Source: Microvirga pakistanensis (GTDB taxonomy: Bacteria > Pseudomonadota > Alphaproteobacteria > Rhizobiales > Beijerinckiaceae). Taken from it: a stretch of 64,000 nt of DNA. The DNA lies in assembly GCF_004458765.1 (NCBI RefSeq), contig NZ_SPJX01000029.1, positions 2,623 to 66,622 of the forward strand, given 5' to 3'. The position numbers were made by a program, and so were the translations under genes. The notes under the pieces were generated by a model. The model was given only the letters and a program-made list of their open reading frames with translations, did not search any database and had not been told where the DNA came from. Positions 1 through 8,646 of the stretch are shown piece by piece (within the stretch, counting starts at the first letter, position 1; each line of letters opens with the position of its first letter).

Positions 1-328
1 AAAGGTCGTGACCCATCTGAAGCGCCAGGGAGAGCCTGTTTATCTAGACGCGGTCACGGCCGACGATGAGGATCCGGAAGACCTGGACGCATCGGAGCTT
101 CCGGTCGATGACGACGACGTCGGGTTGGCGACGTCGGATATCTACGAGCAGGCCGTCGGCATCGTCCTCCGGCATAAGAAGGCCTCGACGAGCTACATCC
201 AGCGCCGCCTGCAGATCGGCTACAACCGCGCCGCCTCGCTCATGGAGCGCATGGAGCAGGAGGGGATCGTCGGACCCGCGAACCACGCCGGAAAACGCGA
301 GATCCTGCGCGGAATGGGCGAGGACTAG
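1..328 (+). CDS. ftsK: DNA translocase FtsK, C-terminal end (partial)
   Basis: Only the last 109 or so residues are in the window; the reading frame is open from base 2, so the gene starts upstream. FtsK is the septal DNA pump that clears and aligns chromosome termini at division. The visible part is an acidic linker (DDEDPEDLDASELPVDDDD) followed by the gamma domain, a winged helix that reads the polar KOPS sequences. The typical gamma-domain core is seen, with TSYIQRRLQIGYNRAASLME followed by MEQEGIVGPANHAGKREIL. The internal GTG at base 8 is not a real start. A strong terminator follows the stop codon. Confidence 0.93.
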   Translation, partial: KVVTHLKRQGEPVYLDAVTADDEDPEDLDASELPVDDDDVGLATSDIYEQAVGIVLRHKKASTSYIQRRLQIGYNRAASLMERMEQEGIVGPANHAGKREILRGMGED

Positions 329-335
329 AAGACGG

Positions 336-372
336 TCAGGAGGGGTCCTGTCTGCGGGCCCCTCCTGATTTC
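336..372 (+). terminator. Rho-independent terminator after ftsK
   Basis: A 13-bp stem (336-348 with 356-368, one G-T pair) encloses a 7-base loop and is followed by TTTC. It starts 7 bases after the ftsK stop and can end ftsK transcription. From here to 556 I see no gene. Confidence 0.8.
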
Positions 373-556
373 GCACCGGGAACCTCGCGGAAGAAGGGTT
401 GCAACAGGTCCCTCCACCCGAGCTTCCGGTGGAGCTGACCTCCGGTCACAGCAACCTCTTGGCCAAGGAAGACCGGCGGATTCGAGATGCTGCACAAGGC
501 TTCCGTGCTCGGCGGGACCGACAGCGGGCCAGTGTCGGGCTCAGCTTTTGCTTGCT

Positions 557-2248
557 TTACCCGGGCAGGGCCGCAACGCTCATGTCCCCCTGCTCGGACA
601 GACGAGGACCGAATTGCGAGGTGCTGACGGTGGCGCGGCCCGTGATCAGTTCCGCGCAGCGGCTCCCGAGCATCATGGCAGGAGCATTCGTGTTGCCCGC
701 ATTGATGTTGGGCATGGCGGAGAGATCGCAAACCCGAAGGTTTTCAATGCCTCGAACGCGCAATCTCGAATCGAGAACCGCCATCGGATCGCTGGCTGTG
801 CCCATCCGGCATGTGCCGCTCGGGTGATAGTTGGTTTTGACGAACCGCCGGCAATGCTTCATCAGCGCTCCGTCGCTGAGATCGCTCGGATCCGGAATGG
901 CGACGCGCTCGATCCGCTCAGCGAGGGGGGTCGTTCGAAAAGCCCTCAGGAAATAGCGCTGCCCCTCGATCATCGTGCGCGCATCGGCAGGATCCTGCAG
1001 GAGGTTGGGTGAAACCAGGGGCATGTCGTCGGGATCGGCGGACCGAAGACGGACGAAGCCGCGGGATTTCGGCTTCACCACGACGGTGGTGATCGTCAGC
1101 CCATAGGTATCCGGAACAAGGTTGAGCGTATCCCGGTCGAGATAGACGATCGGTACGCAGAAGGCCTGGATCGTGGGTTCCGCATCCGGATCGGCCGGGT
1201 TGACGAAGGCTCCGGCCTCGACGCCGGCTGAGAGAATCGGACCGCTGCCGAACAGCCTGAAATGGATGCCGTTGAGCAGCATCCGCCAGCCGACCCCCTG
1301 TTTGTAATAGCCATAGGGTCCATTCGCCATCGCGATCATCGGAACCTCCGGATGGTCGATCAAATTCTCTCCGATTCCGGGAAGATCCGCGATGCAGGTG
1401 ATCCCGTGCTCCTTCAGCTGATCGGCCGGGCCGATCCCGGACAGCATGAGCAACTGGGGAGTCACGAGCGCGCCGGCCGCCATGATGATCTCGCCATCCG
1501 CATAGACCTGATGGTCGATGCCTTTGGCGTCGCGATAGGTGACGCCGATGGCGCGGCCGTTCTCGATCTCGATCCTGCGCACCCGCGATTGCAGGCGGAT
1601 GACCAGATTCGGATTGTCGGCGAGGGGCGCAAGGAACGCATAGGCGGCGCTGCTGCGTTTGCCGCGCCGGTTCATGAACTGATAGAAGCCGACGCCACGC
1701 TGCTTCGGCCCGTTGAAATCGGGGTTGAACGGCTCGCCCAAGGCCTGCACGGCCTGGACGAACCAGCGGGACATGTCGTTGATGTGCCCGGGATCCGAAA
1801 CGAGAAGCGGGCCATCCGCGCCATGCAACTCGTTATAGAACCTGTTATTGCCTTCCATGGTGCGGAAATGGGGCAGGACGTCGGCCCAGCTCCAGCCTGG
1901 GTAATCGTTCTCGCCACGCAGAAGCTCATGCCATTCGTCGTAGTCGGACGGCCTGCCGCGCATGTAGACCTGGGCATTCACCGAAGAGCCGCCGCCGAGA
2001 ACATTGGCCTGCGGAATGTCATGCACGCGGCCATCGAGATGCTCCTGCGGCACCGTGTGGTGATACCGCATGTACTTGCTGCCGTTGATCATCTTGAAGA
2101 TGCCGGGCGGCATGTCCAGAAGCGGGTGACGATGGGAGTAACCGCCTTCCAGCAACAGCACGCGCGCACCTTCGTTGACGAGCCTTGCGGCGGCCACCGA
2201 GCCTGAAGAGCCACCGCCGACGACGATGTGGTCGAAACGCTCTTTCAT
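557..2248 (-). CDS. GMC family FAD-dependent oxidoreductase
   Basis: 563 aa, the normal size for the choline dehydrogenase/alcohol oxidase (GMC) family, which oxidises alcohols or sugars with FAD. The N-terminal dinucleotide fold shows GGGSSG at residues 11-16. GMC signature 1 (GGGSSVNAQVYMRG) starts near residue 85, signature 2 is GALVTPQLLMLSGIGP, and the C-terminal active-site region has YHPSGTCRMG and NINAGNTNAPAMM with the catalytic His and Asn. The start at 2248 has a GGGAG motif upstream; the frame stays open to 2692 but that extension overlaps the neighbouring gene and lacks family similarity. It is the last gene of the sugar operon that begins at 11178. The substrate is unknown; a sugar or sugar alcohol is the best guess from context. 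Confidence 0.9.
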   Translation of the reverse strand: MKERFDHIVVGGGSSGSVAAARLVNEGARVLLLEGGYSHRHPLLDMPPGIFKMINGSKYMRYHHTVPQEHLDGRVHDIPQANVLGGGSSVNAQVYMRGRPSDYDEWHELLRGENDYPGWSWADVLPHFRTMEGNNRFYNELHGADGPLLVSDPGHINDMSRWFVQAVQALGEPFNPDFNGPKQRGVGFYQFMNRRGKRSSAAYAFLAPLADNPNLVIRLQSRVRRIEIENGRAIGVTYRDAKGIDHQVYADGEIIMAAGALVTPQLLMLSGIGPADQLKEHGITCIADLPGIGENLIDHPEVPMIAMANGPYGYYKQGVGWRMLLNGIHFRLFGSGPILSAGVEAGAFVNPADPDAEPTIQAFCVPIVYLDRDTLNLVPDTYGLTITTVVVKPKSRGFVRLRSADPDDMPLVSPNLLQDPADARTMIEGQRYFLRAFRTTPLAERIERVAIPDPSDLSDGALMKHCRRFVKTNYHPSGTCRMGTASDPMAVLDSRLRVRGIENLRVCDLSAMPNINAGNTNAPAMMLGSRCAELITGRATVSTSQFGPRLSEQGDMSVAALPG

Positions 2249-2298
2249 CCCTGAACTCTCCCTGCCAATCTCCTGCGCGTGGATGACGCCGGCGGCTT

Positions 2299-3141
2299 TC
2301 AGCCCTGAACGCATCTCTGCCGCTGGGTTCCCAATCCCTCGATTCCGAGTTCCACCACATCGCCGGGCGTGAGATAGACGGGGGGCTTCTGCCCTAATCC
2401 GACGCCGGGCGGCGTACCGGTCGAGATGATGTCCCCCGGATGCAGGCTCATGAACTGCGACAGGTATGAGACGAGGAACGCCACACCGTAGACCATGGTC
2501 TTCGTCGAGCCGTTCTGGAACGTCTTGCCGTTCACCGTGAGCCACATGGCCAGATTCTGCGGATCCTGAATTTCGTCGCGCGTCACGAGCCAGGGCCCAA
2601 TGGGCCCGAACGTGTCTGCGCTCTTGCCCTTCGTCCATTGCCCGGAGCGCTCGGCCTGGAAGGCGCGCTCCGAAACATCGTTGATGAGACAATAACCGGC
2701 GACATGATCGAGAGCCTCGGTCTCGCCGACATATTTCGCGTGCTTGCCGATCACGACGCCCAGTTCCACCTCCCAGTCCGTCTTCTGGGAGTTGCGCGGG
2801 ATCTCGATATCGTCGTTCGGACCGGAGATGGCCGATGTGGCCTTCATGAAAATGATGGGTTCAGGCGGAACAGTCGCGCCTGTTTCGGCCGCATGGTCTG
2901 AATAGTTGAGGCCGATGCAGATGAACTTGCCCGTGCCTGCGACGCAAGGGCCGATGCGGACAGCCTCGTCCACGAGAGGCAGAGTGTTCGGGTCGACCTG
3001 TCTCAGAGCCGCCATGCCGTCCGGCGTGATCACCTGACCGGCGATATCGGGCACGATGCCGTCGAGGGAGCGAATGCGTCCCTGAGCGTCGAGGAGACCG
3101 GGTTTTTCCTGGCCGCGTGGGCCGTAACGCAAGAGCTTCAT
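2299..3141 (-). CDS. Fumarylacetoacetate hydrolase-family protein, probable 2,4-diketo-3-deoxy-L-fuconate hydrolase
   Basis: 280 aa with the FAH fold from about residue 70 to the end. The family core is visible as GLNYSDHAAETGA, the metal-ligand segments DWEVELGVVIG and CLINDVSER, and the C-terminal GDIISTGTPPGVG. In the non-phosphorylating L-fucose and L-rhamnose pathways, members of this family cleave a 2,4-diketo-3-deoxy acid to pyruvate and L-lactate. The adjacent SDR (15 bp away) and the dehydratase supply the two preceding steps, so the pathway role is inferred from context. Other FAH enzymes cleave different diketo acids, so the exact substrate is not proven. Confidence 0.85.
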   Translation of the reverse strand: MKLLRYGPRGQEKPGLLDAQGRIRSLDGIVPDIAGQVITPDGMAALRQVDPNTLPLVDEAVRIGPCVAGTGKFICIGLNYSDHAAETGATVPPEPIIFMKATSAISGPNDDIEIPRNSQKTDWEVELGVVIGKHAKYVGETEALDHVAGYCLINDVSERAFQAERSGQWTKGKSADTFGPIGPWLVTRDEIQDPQNLAMWLTVNGKTFQNGSTKTMVYGVAFLVSYLSQFMSLHPGDIISTGTPPGVGLGQKPPVYLTPGDVVELGIEGLGTQRQRCVQG

Positions 3142-3155
3142 GAATTCTATCCTGA

Positions 3156-3920
3156 TCAGGCGGTCCAGCCGCCGTCGATGATGTGAAGTTGCCCGGTGGT
3201 GTAGGCCGAGGCGTCGCTGGCGAGATAGACCACGAGCGCTGCGATCTCCTCCGGCGTGCCGAGACGGCCCATGGGCTGGCGGGCGATGAAGGCGGCCCGC
3301 GCCTTCTCATAATCTCCCTGAGCCCGCATGCGATCATGGAGCGATGGCGTTTCGACGGTTCCCGGGCAAATCGCATTGCAGCGCACGCCCGTGGTGACGT
3401 AATCGGCCGCGACCGATCGGGTGAGCCCCGCAACGGCTGCTTTCGTGGCGCAATAGGCGGCGCGGTTGGCCACGCCTTTGACGGCCCCTGCCACCGAGCT
3501 CATGTTGATGATCGATCCGCGGCCCTGCTCCACCATGGCGGGCAGATAGGTGCGGATCATACGGAACATGGCCGTGACGTTGAGGTCCAAGGAAAAGGCC
3601 CAGGCGTCGTCGTCGCATTCGAGTAGGGCCCCCTGATGCACGGTTCCGGCGCAGTTGAACAGAATCTCGACCGGGCCGGTACGTTCACGGACCGTCGCGA
3701 TGGAGGCGGGATCGCGCACGTCCAAGCGCAACGGCGTGATGGAGGAACGCTCGGTCTTCAAAGAGGCCAGCGCGTCCTCGTTGATATCTGTCGCGAAGAC
3801 TGTCGCACCCGCATCGGCCAATGCCAGGGCAGAGGCGCGTCCGATGCCCTGAGCCGCCGCCGTCACGAGTGCTTTTCTTCCGGAAAGAAGACGATCTGAA
3901 AAAGGGTTCATTGTTACCAT
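3156..3920 (-). CDS. Short-chain dehydrogenase/reductase, probable 2-keto-3-deoxy-L-fuconate dehydrogenase
   Basis: 254 aa classical SDR. The NAD-binding motif is TAAAQGIG at about residues 20-27, with a Thr-Ala-Ala-Ala start instead of TGxxxGIG. A DI pair follows beta-2 (ATDINED), then NCAG, the active-site Ser (MSSVAGA) and YCATKAA with the catalytic Tyr and Lys; the C-terminus is HIIDGGWTA. It lies between the sugar-acid dehydratase and the FAH hydrolase, which fits oxidation of 2-keto-3-deoxy-fuconate (or -rhamnonate) at C4. A second ATG three codons in (3911) is an alternative start. Confidence 0.87.
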   Translation of the reverse strand: MVTMNPFSDRLLSGRKALVTAAAQGIGRASALALADAGATVFATDINEDALASLKTERSSITPLRLDVRDPASIATVRERTGPVEILFNCAGTVHQGALLECDDDAWAFSLDLNVTAMFRMIRTYLPAMVEQGRGSIINMSSVAGAVKGVANRAAYCATKAAVAGLTRSVAADYVTTGVRCNAICPGTVETPSLHDRMRAQGDYEKARAAFIARQPMGRLGTPEEIAALVVYLASDASAYTTGQLHIIDGGWTA

Positions 3921-3938
3921 TCGCCGGTGATGTTGTAT

Positions 3939-5027
3939 TCAGGCCTTGATGCGTTCGAGGCCCTGCCAATCGAAGACGATGCCGTGGCCAGGGCGGTCCG
4001 GCGCGAGGGCGAGGCCATCCTGGATCCTGAGTGGCTCGGCGATATACCGCTCGAGCCCGAAGCCGTGCGCCTCGAGATAGGAGCGGTTGGGGCACGCCGC
4101 GAGAAGATGCACGGTCACGTCATGCGCGCCATGACTCGTGACCGGGAGATTGAAGGCCTCCGCCAGATGGGCGATCTTCATGAAGGGCGTCACGCCGCCG
4201 CAATTGGTGACGTCCGGCTCCGGATAAGTCACGGCCCCGTCCGCGATATAGAGCTTGAACTCCCAGAGCGTGCGCAGGTTTTCGCCAGCGGCGATGGGCA
4301 ATCCACCTTCGCGCACGATGCGGGCGTGGCCCGCCGGGTCGTCGGGGATGGTGGGCTCCTCAAGCCAGGTCAGGTCGAAGGGCTGAAGGGCACGTGCGGC
4401 TCGGATGGCCCCGTCGACGCTCCACTTCATGTTGGCGTCCGCCATGAGAGGGAAGCCCTCGCCGAGGTGCTCACGCATCGCCTTGACGCGCTCCACATCC
4501 TCGAACAGGTTGGCGCGTCCCACCTTCATCTTGATCGCTCGGAAGCCTTTGTCGAGATTGTCGTCCGTCTGGCGCAGGAGCTTGTCGAGGGGCAGGTCGA
4601 GGTCGATGCCTCCGGCATAGCAGGGCACGCGCGGATCATAGCCGCCGAGGGCCTTCCAGAGCGGGAGATTGGCGCGTTTCGCCTTCAGGTCCCATAAGGC
4701 CATATCGAAGGCCGAGATCGCGAGAACCGTCGGTCCACCCCGCCCTCCGTAATGGAGCGCCCACCAGGCCTTGTGCCAGAGGCGTTCGATTTCATCGGTC
4801 TCCTCGCCGTCCATGATCTCCGGGAGTTCGCGAGCCAGGATGGTGTCGATCGCCGCGCCGTTGCGGCCCACGGTAAAGGTGTATCCGACCCCTTCTGCGC
4901 CATCGGCGTCACGGATGCGCACGGTGTTGAGCTCGAAAGCCCGCATCTCGCCATGCATGGAATCGGTCAGGACCGTCGGAAGCGGAATGCGGTAAAAGCC
5001 GGGTTCGATTGAGGTAATCCGGGGCAT
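3939..5027 (-). CDS. Mandelate racemase-type enolase-superfamily sugar-acid dehydratase
   Basis: 362 aa. All residues of the mandelate racemase subgroup are present with the spacing of the prototype: KxK at 166/168, metal ligands D197, E223 and E249, the His-Asp dyad D272/H299, and E319. Such enzymes remove water from acid sugars to give 2-keto-3-deoxy acids. In this operon an L-fuconate (or related 6-deoxy sugar acid) dehydratase is expected, feeding the SDR and FAH hydrolase just downstream. From memory, characterised L-fuconate dehydratases are longer (about 430-440 aa), so this may be a different subgroup or act on another acid such as a galactonate or talarate type. Confidence 0.86.
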   Translation of the reverse strand: MPRITSIEPGFYRIPLPTVLTDSMHGEMRAFELNTVRIRDADGAEGVGYTFTVGRNGAAIDTILARELPEIMDGEETDEIERLWHKAWWALHYGGRGGPTVLAISAFDMALWDLKAKRANLPLWKALGGYDPRVPCYAGGIDLDLPLDKLLRQTDDNLDKGFRAIKMKVGRANLFEDVERVKAMREHLGEGFPLMADANMKWSVDGAIRAARALQPFDLTWLEEPTIPDDPAGHARIVREGGLPIAAGENLRTLWEFKLYIADGAVTYPEPDVTNCGGVTPFMKIAHLAEAFNLPVTSHGAHDVTVHLLAACPNRSYLEAHGFGLERYIAEPLRIQDGLALAPDRPGHGIVFDWQGLERIKA

Positions 5028-5061
5028 GAGAATCTCGCTCGTTATCGTGCGTTCTTGAGTT

Positions 5062-6039
5062 TTAAACCGTTTGTTCCGCGCGGACGCTCAGGCGCGCCTG
5101 GATGGCGACCACGAGAAGCAGGAACAGGCCGCGGATGACCGACTGCCAATAGGCGGAGAGGCTGATCCAGCCGAGGCCGTTTTCGAAATTCAGGATGTTG
5201 AAGATCAAACCCAGCAGCAGCACGCCCGCGAGCGTTGAGCCAACCGACCCGACGCCGCCCGTGAGCAATGTGCCGCCGACCACGACCGCCGCAATGGCGA
5301 ACAACTCCCAGCCGACGCCCTCGATGGGCTGCCCCGCGCCGAACTGAGCCGCGAGGATCACGCCGGCAAGCCCGGCAAGCCCACCGCTCGCCAGATAGAC
5401 GAGCGCCTTGACCCGGTTCGCAGGCAACCCCATGAGCCGAGCCGCATCCTCGTTGCCCCCAATCGCCAGCACGGTGCGCCCGAACGATGTGAGATTCAGG
5501 ACGAGTGAACCGAGAAGATAGGCGGCGATGGCGATCCAGGCCGGAATGGGAAAACCCAGGAAGTCACCCTGGCCCAGCTCCGTGAAACCTGATTCATAGG
5601 AAACGGACACCGATTGGTTGCCGGCCAGGAGCAGCGCGCATCCGCTCGCGGCCAGCATCGTGGCCAAGGTCGTGATGAACGGCAGAATGTTGAGGCGCGT
5701 GATGATGAAGGCGTTGCAGGCGCCGACGATCAGCCCCGCTCCCAGCCCCGCGAGAAGTCCCGGCACGGCCCCGTAAGGTGAAGCCAGCGCCGCCACGACG
5801 CTGCCGAGGGCCGCTGTCGACCCGACGGAGAGATCGATGCCTCCGGTGATGATCACGAAGCACATTCCCAGAGCAACCAGGGCAAACATGCTGTTGTAGC
5901 GTAGGACGGAGAGCACGTTGTACGTGCCGAGAAAGTTCTCGTAGCGCAGCCAGCCGAACACGATCAATGCAACGAGAGCGAGGAGCACGCCGAAGCGTCC
6001 GATGGTTTGAAGCGTCTTGAGGGTCGCGGAAGCCGTCAT
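5062..6039 (-). CDS. yjfF: Sugar ABC transporter permease (RbsC/YjfF type)
   Basis: 325 aa inner-membrane protein of the BPD_transp_2 (RbsC) family with about 8-10 hydrophobic segments. Diagnostic segments are VIITGGIDLSVGSTAALGS near residue 60 and AIAAVVVGGTLLTGGVGSVGSTLAG near the C-terminus. It is the second of two different permeases, as in the E. coli ytfQRT-yjfF galactofuranose system, so it probably forms a heterodimer with the preceding permease. An upstream TTG (6051) overlaps the stop of that gene; I chose the ATG at 6039. Confidence 0.9.
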   Translation of the reverse strand: MTASATLKTLQTIGRFGVLLALVALIVFGWLRYENFLGTYNVLSVLRYNSMFALVALGMCFVIITGGIDLSVGSTAALGSVVAALASPYGAVPGLLAGLGAGLIVGACNAFIITRLNILPFITTLATMLAASGCALLLAGNQSVSVSYESGFTELGQGDFLGFPIPAWIAIAAYLLGSLVLNLTSFGRTVLAIGGNEDAARLMGLPANRVKALVYLASGGLAGLAGVILAAQFGAGQPIEGVGWELFAIAAVVVGGTLLTGGVGSVGSTLAGVLLLGLIFNILNFENGLGWISLSAYWQSVIRGLFLLLVVAIQARLSVRAEQTV

Positions 6040-6047
6040 GATCGATC

Positions 6048-7055
6048 TCAACGCTGTCCCTGCCGCTGAAGCCAGACGGCCAGCACGATGATGGCCGCTT
6101 TGGCGACGAGTGCAGCCGCATCCGGCACGCCGTTGGCGAGAAGGGTGTATCGGACGAGCTGAATGATGAGAGCTCCCACGAGCGTCCCGACCACCGTCGC
6201 GCGCCCGCCTGTCAGGAGCGTTCCGCCCACGGCTACGGCGGCAATGGCATCGAGTTCCATGCCGAGGCCGACGAGGTTCGCGTCGGCGGCGGAGTTGCGG
6301 GCGATCACGATCAGACCGGCGATGCCCGAGAGAAGGCCGCTGATGAGATAGACCCGCTGTTTAACCGTTGCCACGGGAATGCCGGCGAGCCGCGCGGCAC
6401 GTTCGTTGCCGCCGATGGCCAGGACCTGCCGGCCGAACACGGTTCGCTTCAGCATCCATGCGGCTACGGCGACGATGATGACCATGAGAACGGCCTGGAA
6501 AGGGATGCCGAAAACACGTCCGAGACCGATGAACTGGAATTCCGGCAGATTGAACACCTGCAGATTGCCGTTGGTGAAGACCTGGGCAATTCCACGTCCT
6601 GCAATGAACAGAACGAGCGTGGCAATGATCGGCTGAATGCGCAGGTGGGTGATGAGCCAGCCATTGCACCAGCCCAGAAAGCCGGTGACGAGAACCGGCA
6701 GCACGAAGGCGAGCGCGATGCCGATGGCCGGATGGGGCAGGGGAAAGAGCTTCCCCAGGAAGATCAATGGCGCAAGAGCACCGGCAATGGCCATGAGCGC
6801 ACCGACGGACAGATCGATACCTCCGGTCGCGATCACGAGCGTCATGCCGACGCCGACGATCACGATGGCGCAGACCTGCGTCAGGTTCACGTTGAGCGTC
6901 TGCCAGGTGGCGAAGTTCGGCGTGATCGCGAGGTTGACGAGAATGAGAAGCGCCAGGGCGATCCACGCGCCATAGCGAGTCAGGAAGGCTTTGACGTCGA
7001 AGCGGGACGCTTCCCGCGCCGGTGCCGGCGGCAATGTCGTTGCGGTCTCAGCCAT
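6048..7055 (-). CDS. ytfT: Sugar ABC transporter permease (RbsC/YtfT type)
   Basis: 335 aa, RbsC family. It has a short cytoplasmic N-terminus rich in Ala and Pro, then about 8-10 membrane segments. Conserved blocks are VIATGGIDLSVGALMAIAG and DAIAAVAVGGTLLTGGRATVVG. The ATG at 7055 overlaps the end of the ATPase gene by 8 bases, which indicates translational coupling and decides the start over the longer open frame. It pairs with the permease at 5062-6039 and the ATPase at 7048-8574. Confidence 0.9.
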   Translation of the reverse strand: MAETATTLPPAPAREASRFDVKAFLTRYGAWIALALLILVNLAITPNFATWQTLNVNLTQVCAIVIVGVGMTLVIATGGIDLSVGALMAIAGALAPLIFLGKLFPLPHPAIGIALAFVLPVLVTGFLGWCNGWLITHLRIQPIIATLVLFIAGRGIAQVFTNGNLQVFNLPEFQFIGLGRVFGIPFQAVLMVIIVAVAAWMLKRTVFGRQVLAIGGNERAARLAGIPVATVKQRVYLISGLLSGIAGLIVIARNSAADANLVGLGMELDAIAAVAVGGTLLTGGRATVVGTLVGALIIQLVRYTLLANGVPDAAALVAKAAIIVLAVWLQRQGQR

Positions 7056-8574
7056 GAACAGCCTCCCGCGTCTCCTCATGCCCGTGTGCCATAGCGGCCA
7101 TCACCGTCTGCTCGTTTACGGCGTCACCTTCGAGTTCCGCCACGGTGCGCCCGTCGCGTAGGACGAAGATCCGGCTTGCGGCCTCCACGACTTCCTCCAG
7201 CTCGGACGAGATCATCAGGACACCGAGCCCTTGGCCGGCCAGCTCCCGGACCAGGTTGAGGATCTCTGCCTTCGCGCCGACATCGATGCCGCGCGTGGGT
7301 TCGTCGAGGATGAGAAGCCTGGGGTTCATGCACAGCCAGCGGGCGAGAAGAACCTTCTGCTGGTTGCCCCCCGAAAGCTCACGGATGCGCTGCTCCGGCC
7401 CCGAGCACCGGATGCCCAGGCGTCTGATGAACTGGTCAACGATCTCACGGCTGCGGGTTTCATCCACGATGCCGCGCTTCGCCAGTTGCGGCATAAGGGC
7501 GAGCATCATGTTTTCGCGCACCGACATGTCCGGGATGATGCCTTCCAGCTTGCGATCCTCGGAGCAGAACCCCATGCCGGCCCGAATGGCATCCGCAGGT
7601 TGGGAGATCGCGCCTGCGGCGCCGGAAAGCCGGATCGTTCCCGCATCGGGGCGGTCGGCGCCGAACACCGCCCGGACGGATTCCGTCCGTCCGGCCCCGA
7701 GCAGGCCCGCGAGCCCGACGATTTCGCCCGCGTGGACTTCGAAACTCACGTCGCGCACCTTGCGTCCCACGGCAAGGTTGCGAACCTTCAGGACAGGCTC
7801 ACCAGCTTCCGCGTCATCGTCGGCCTTATGTCCTTCCTGCAGCACCTGGGTGAGTTCGCGCCCGAGCATGGTGGTCACCAGGTCGAGCCGGGACAGCTCC
7901 GCCATGGCGGCAACCTGGACCGTGCGTCCGTCGCGCATGATGGTGACCCGGTCGCAGACCGCGTAGAGCTCGTCGAGCTTGTGGCTGACGAAGATCACCG
8001 ATACGCCGGCGGACTTCAGCTGGCGGATCACGCCGAAGAGCACGTCCACTTCGCGCTCGTCGAGGGAGGACGTCGGCTCGTCCATGATGACGAGCTTGGC
8101 GTCGAACCCGATCGCCCGCGCAATCGCCACCATCTGCTGCACGGCCGTCGGGTACGCCATGAGGGGGCGGTGGACATCGATATCGATATCGAAGCGGGCC
8201 AGAAGGGCGCGGGCTTCCGCGTGCATGGAGCGCCAGTCCAGCAGACCGAAGCGGCGCTTCTCCCGGCCCAGACAGATGTTCTCTGTGACCGACCGGTAGG
8301 GCACCAGGTTAATTTCCTGGTAGATCGTGCTGATGCCCGCGGCTTGAGCCTCCTGGGGAGACGTGAAGGCCACCGGCCTCCCGTCGAAGACGATCTCGCC
8401 GGAATCCTTCGCGTAGTACCCGGTCAGGATCTTGATAAGAGTCGACTTGCCCGCGCCGTTCTGGCCGATGAGAGCATGCACCTCACCCTTTTCCACAGTG
8501 AGTTCGGCAGCCCGCAAAGCCGGTATTCCGGCAAAGCGCTTGTTGATCCCGTGCATAGAAAGAAGCGGCGCCAT
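7048..8574 (-). CDS. ytfR: Sugar ABC transporter ATP-binding protein, two ATPase domains (RbsA/YtfR type)
   Basis: 508 aa tandem ATPase that energises the two permeases downstream. Domain 1 has Walker A GQNGAGKST near residue 37 and Walker B LVIMDEPTSSLD. Domain 2 has the degenerate loop GLLGAGRTE, the signature [15 protein letters not shown] and [16 protein letters not shown], as usual for sugar ATPases in which only one site is fully canonical. The open frame extends to 8646, but MAPLLSMHGINKRFAG at 8574 is the family start. A 12-bp hairpin lies between this gene and the binding-protein gene upstream. Confidence 0.92.
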   Translation of the reverse strand: MAPLLSMHGINKRFAGIPALRAAELTVEKGEVHALIGQNGAGKSTLIKILTGYYAKDSGEIVFDGRPVAFTSPQEAQAAGISTIYQEINLVPYRSVTENICLGREKRRFGLLDWRSMHAEARALLARFDIDIDVHRPLMAYPTAVQQMVAIARAIGFDAKLVIMDEPTSSLDEREVDVLFGVIRQLKSAGVSVIFVSHKLDELYAVCDRVTIMRDGRTVQVAAMAELSRLDLVTTMLGRELTQVLQEGHKADDDAEAGEPVLKVRNLAVGRKVRDVSFEVHAGEIVGLAGLLGAGRTESVRAVFGADRPDAGTIRLSGAAGAISQPADAIRAGMGFCSEDRKLEGIIPDMSVRENMMLALMPQLAKRGIVDETRSREIVDQFIRRLGIRCSGPEQRIRELSGGNQQKVLLARWLCMNPRLLILDEPTRGIDVGAKAEILNLVRELAGQGLGVLMISSELEEVVEAASRIFVLRDGRTVAELEGDAVNEQTVMAAMAHGHEETREAVHG

Positions 8575-8610
8575 GAACTCCCTGACCCATCGTGTCGCTG
8601 AGGAGAAACA

Positions 8611-8639
8611 GGCGCTGCCCGCCTGAAGCGGGCAGCGCC
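8611..8639 (-). terminator. Strong hairpin between binding-protein and ATPase genes
   Basis: A perfect 12-bp, GC-rich stem (8611-8622 with 8628-8639) with a 5-base loop. There is no T-run on the minus strand after it, so it is more likely a partial terminator or 3' RNA stabiliser for the binding-protein message than a full stop. Confidence 0.6.
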
Positions 8640-8646
8640 GCAGCAA

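Noticed and set aside
557..2692. N-terminal extension of the GMC oxidoreductase
   Set aside because: The extra 148 residues overlap the FAH-family gene and have no GMC similarity; the FAD motif begins properly after the ATG at 2248.
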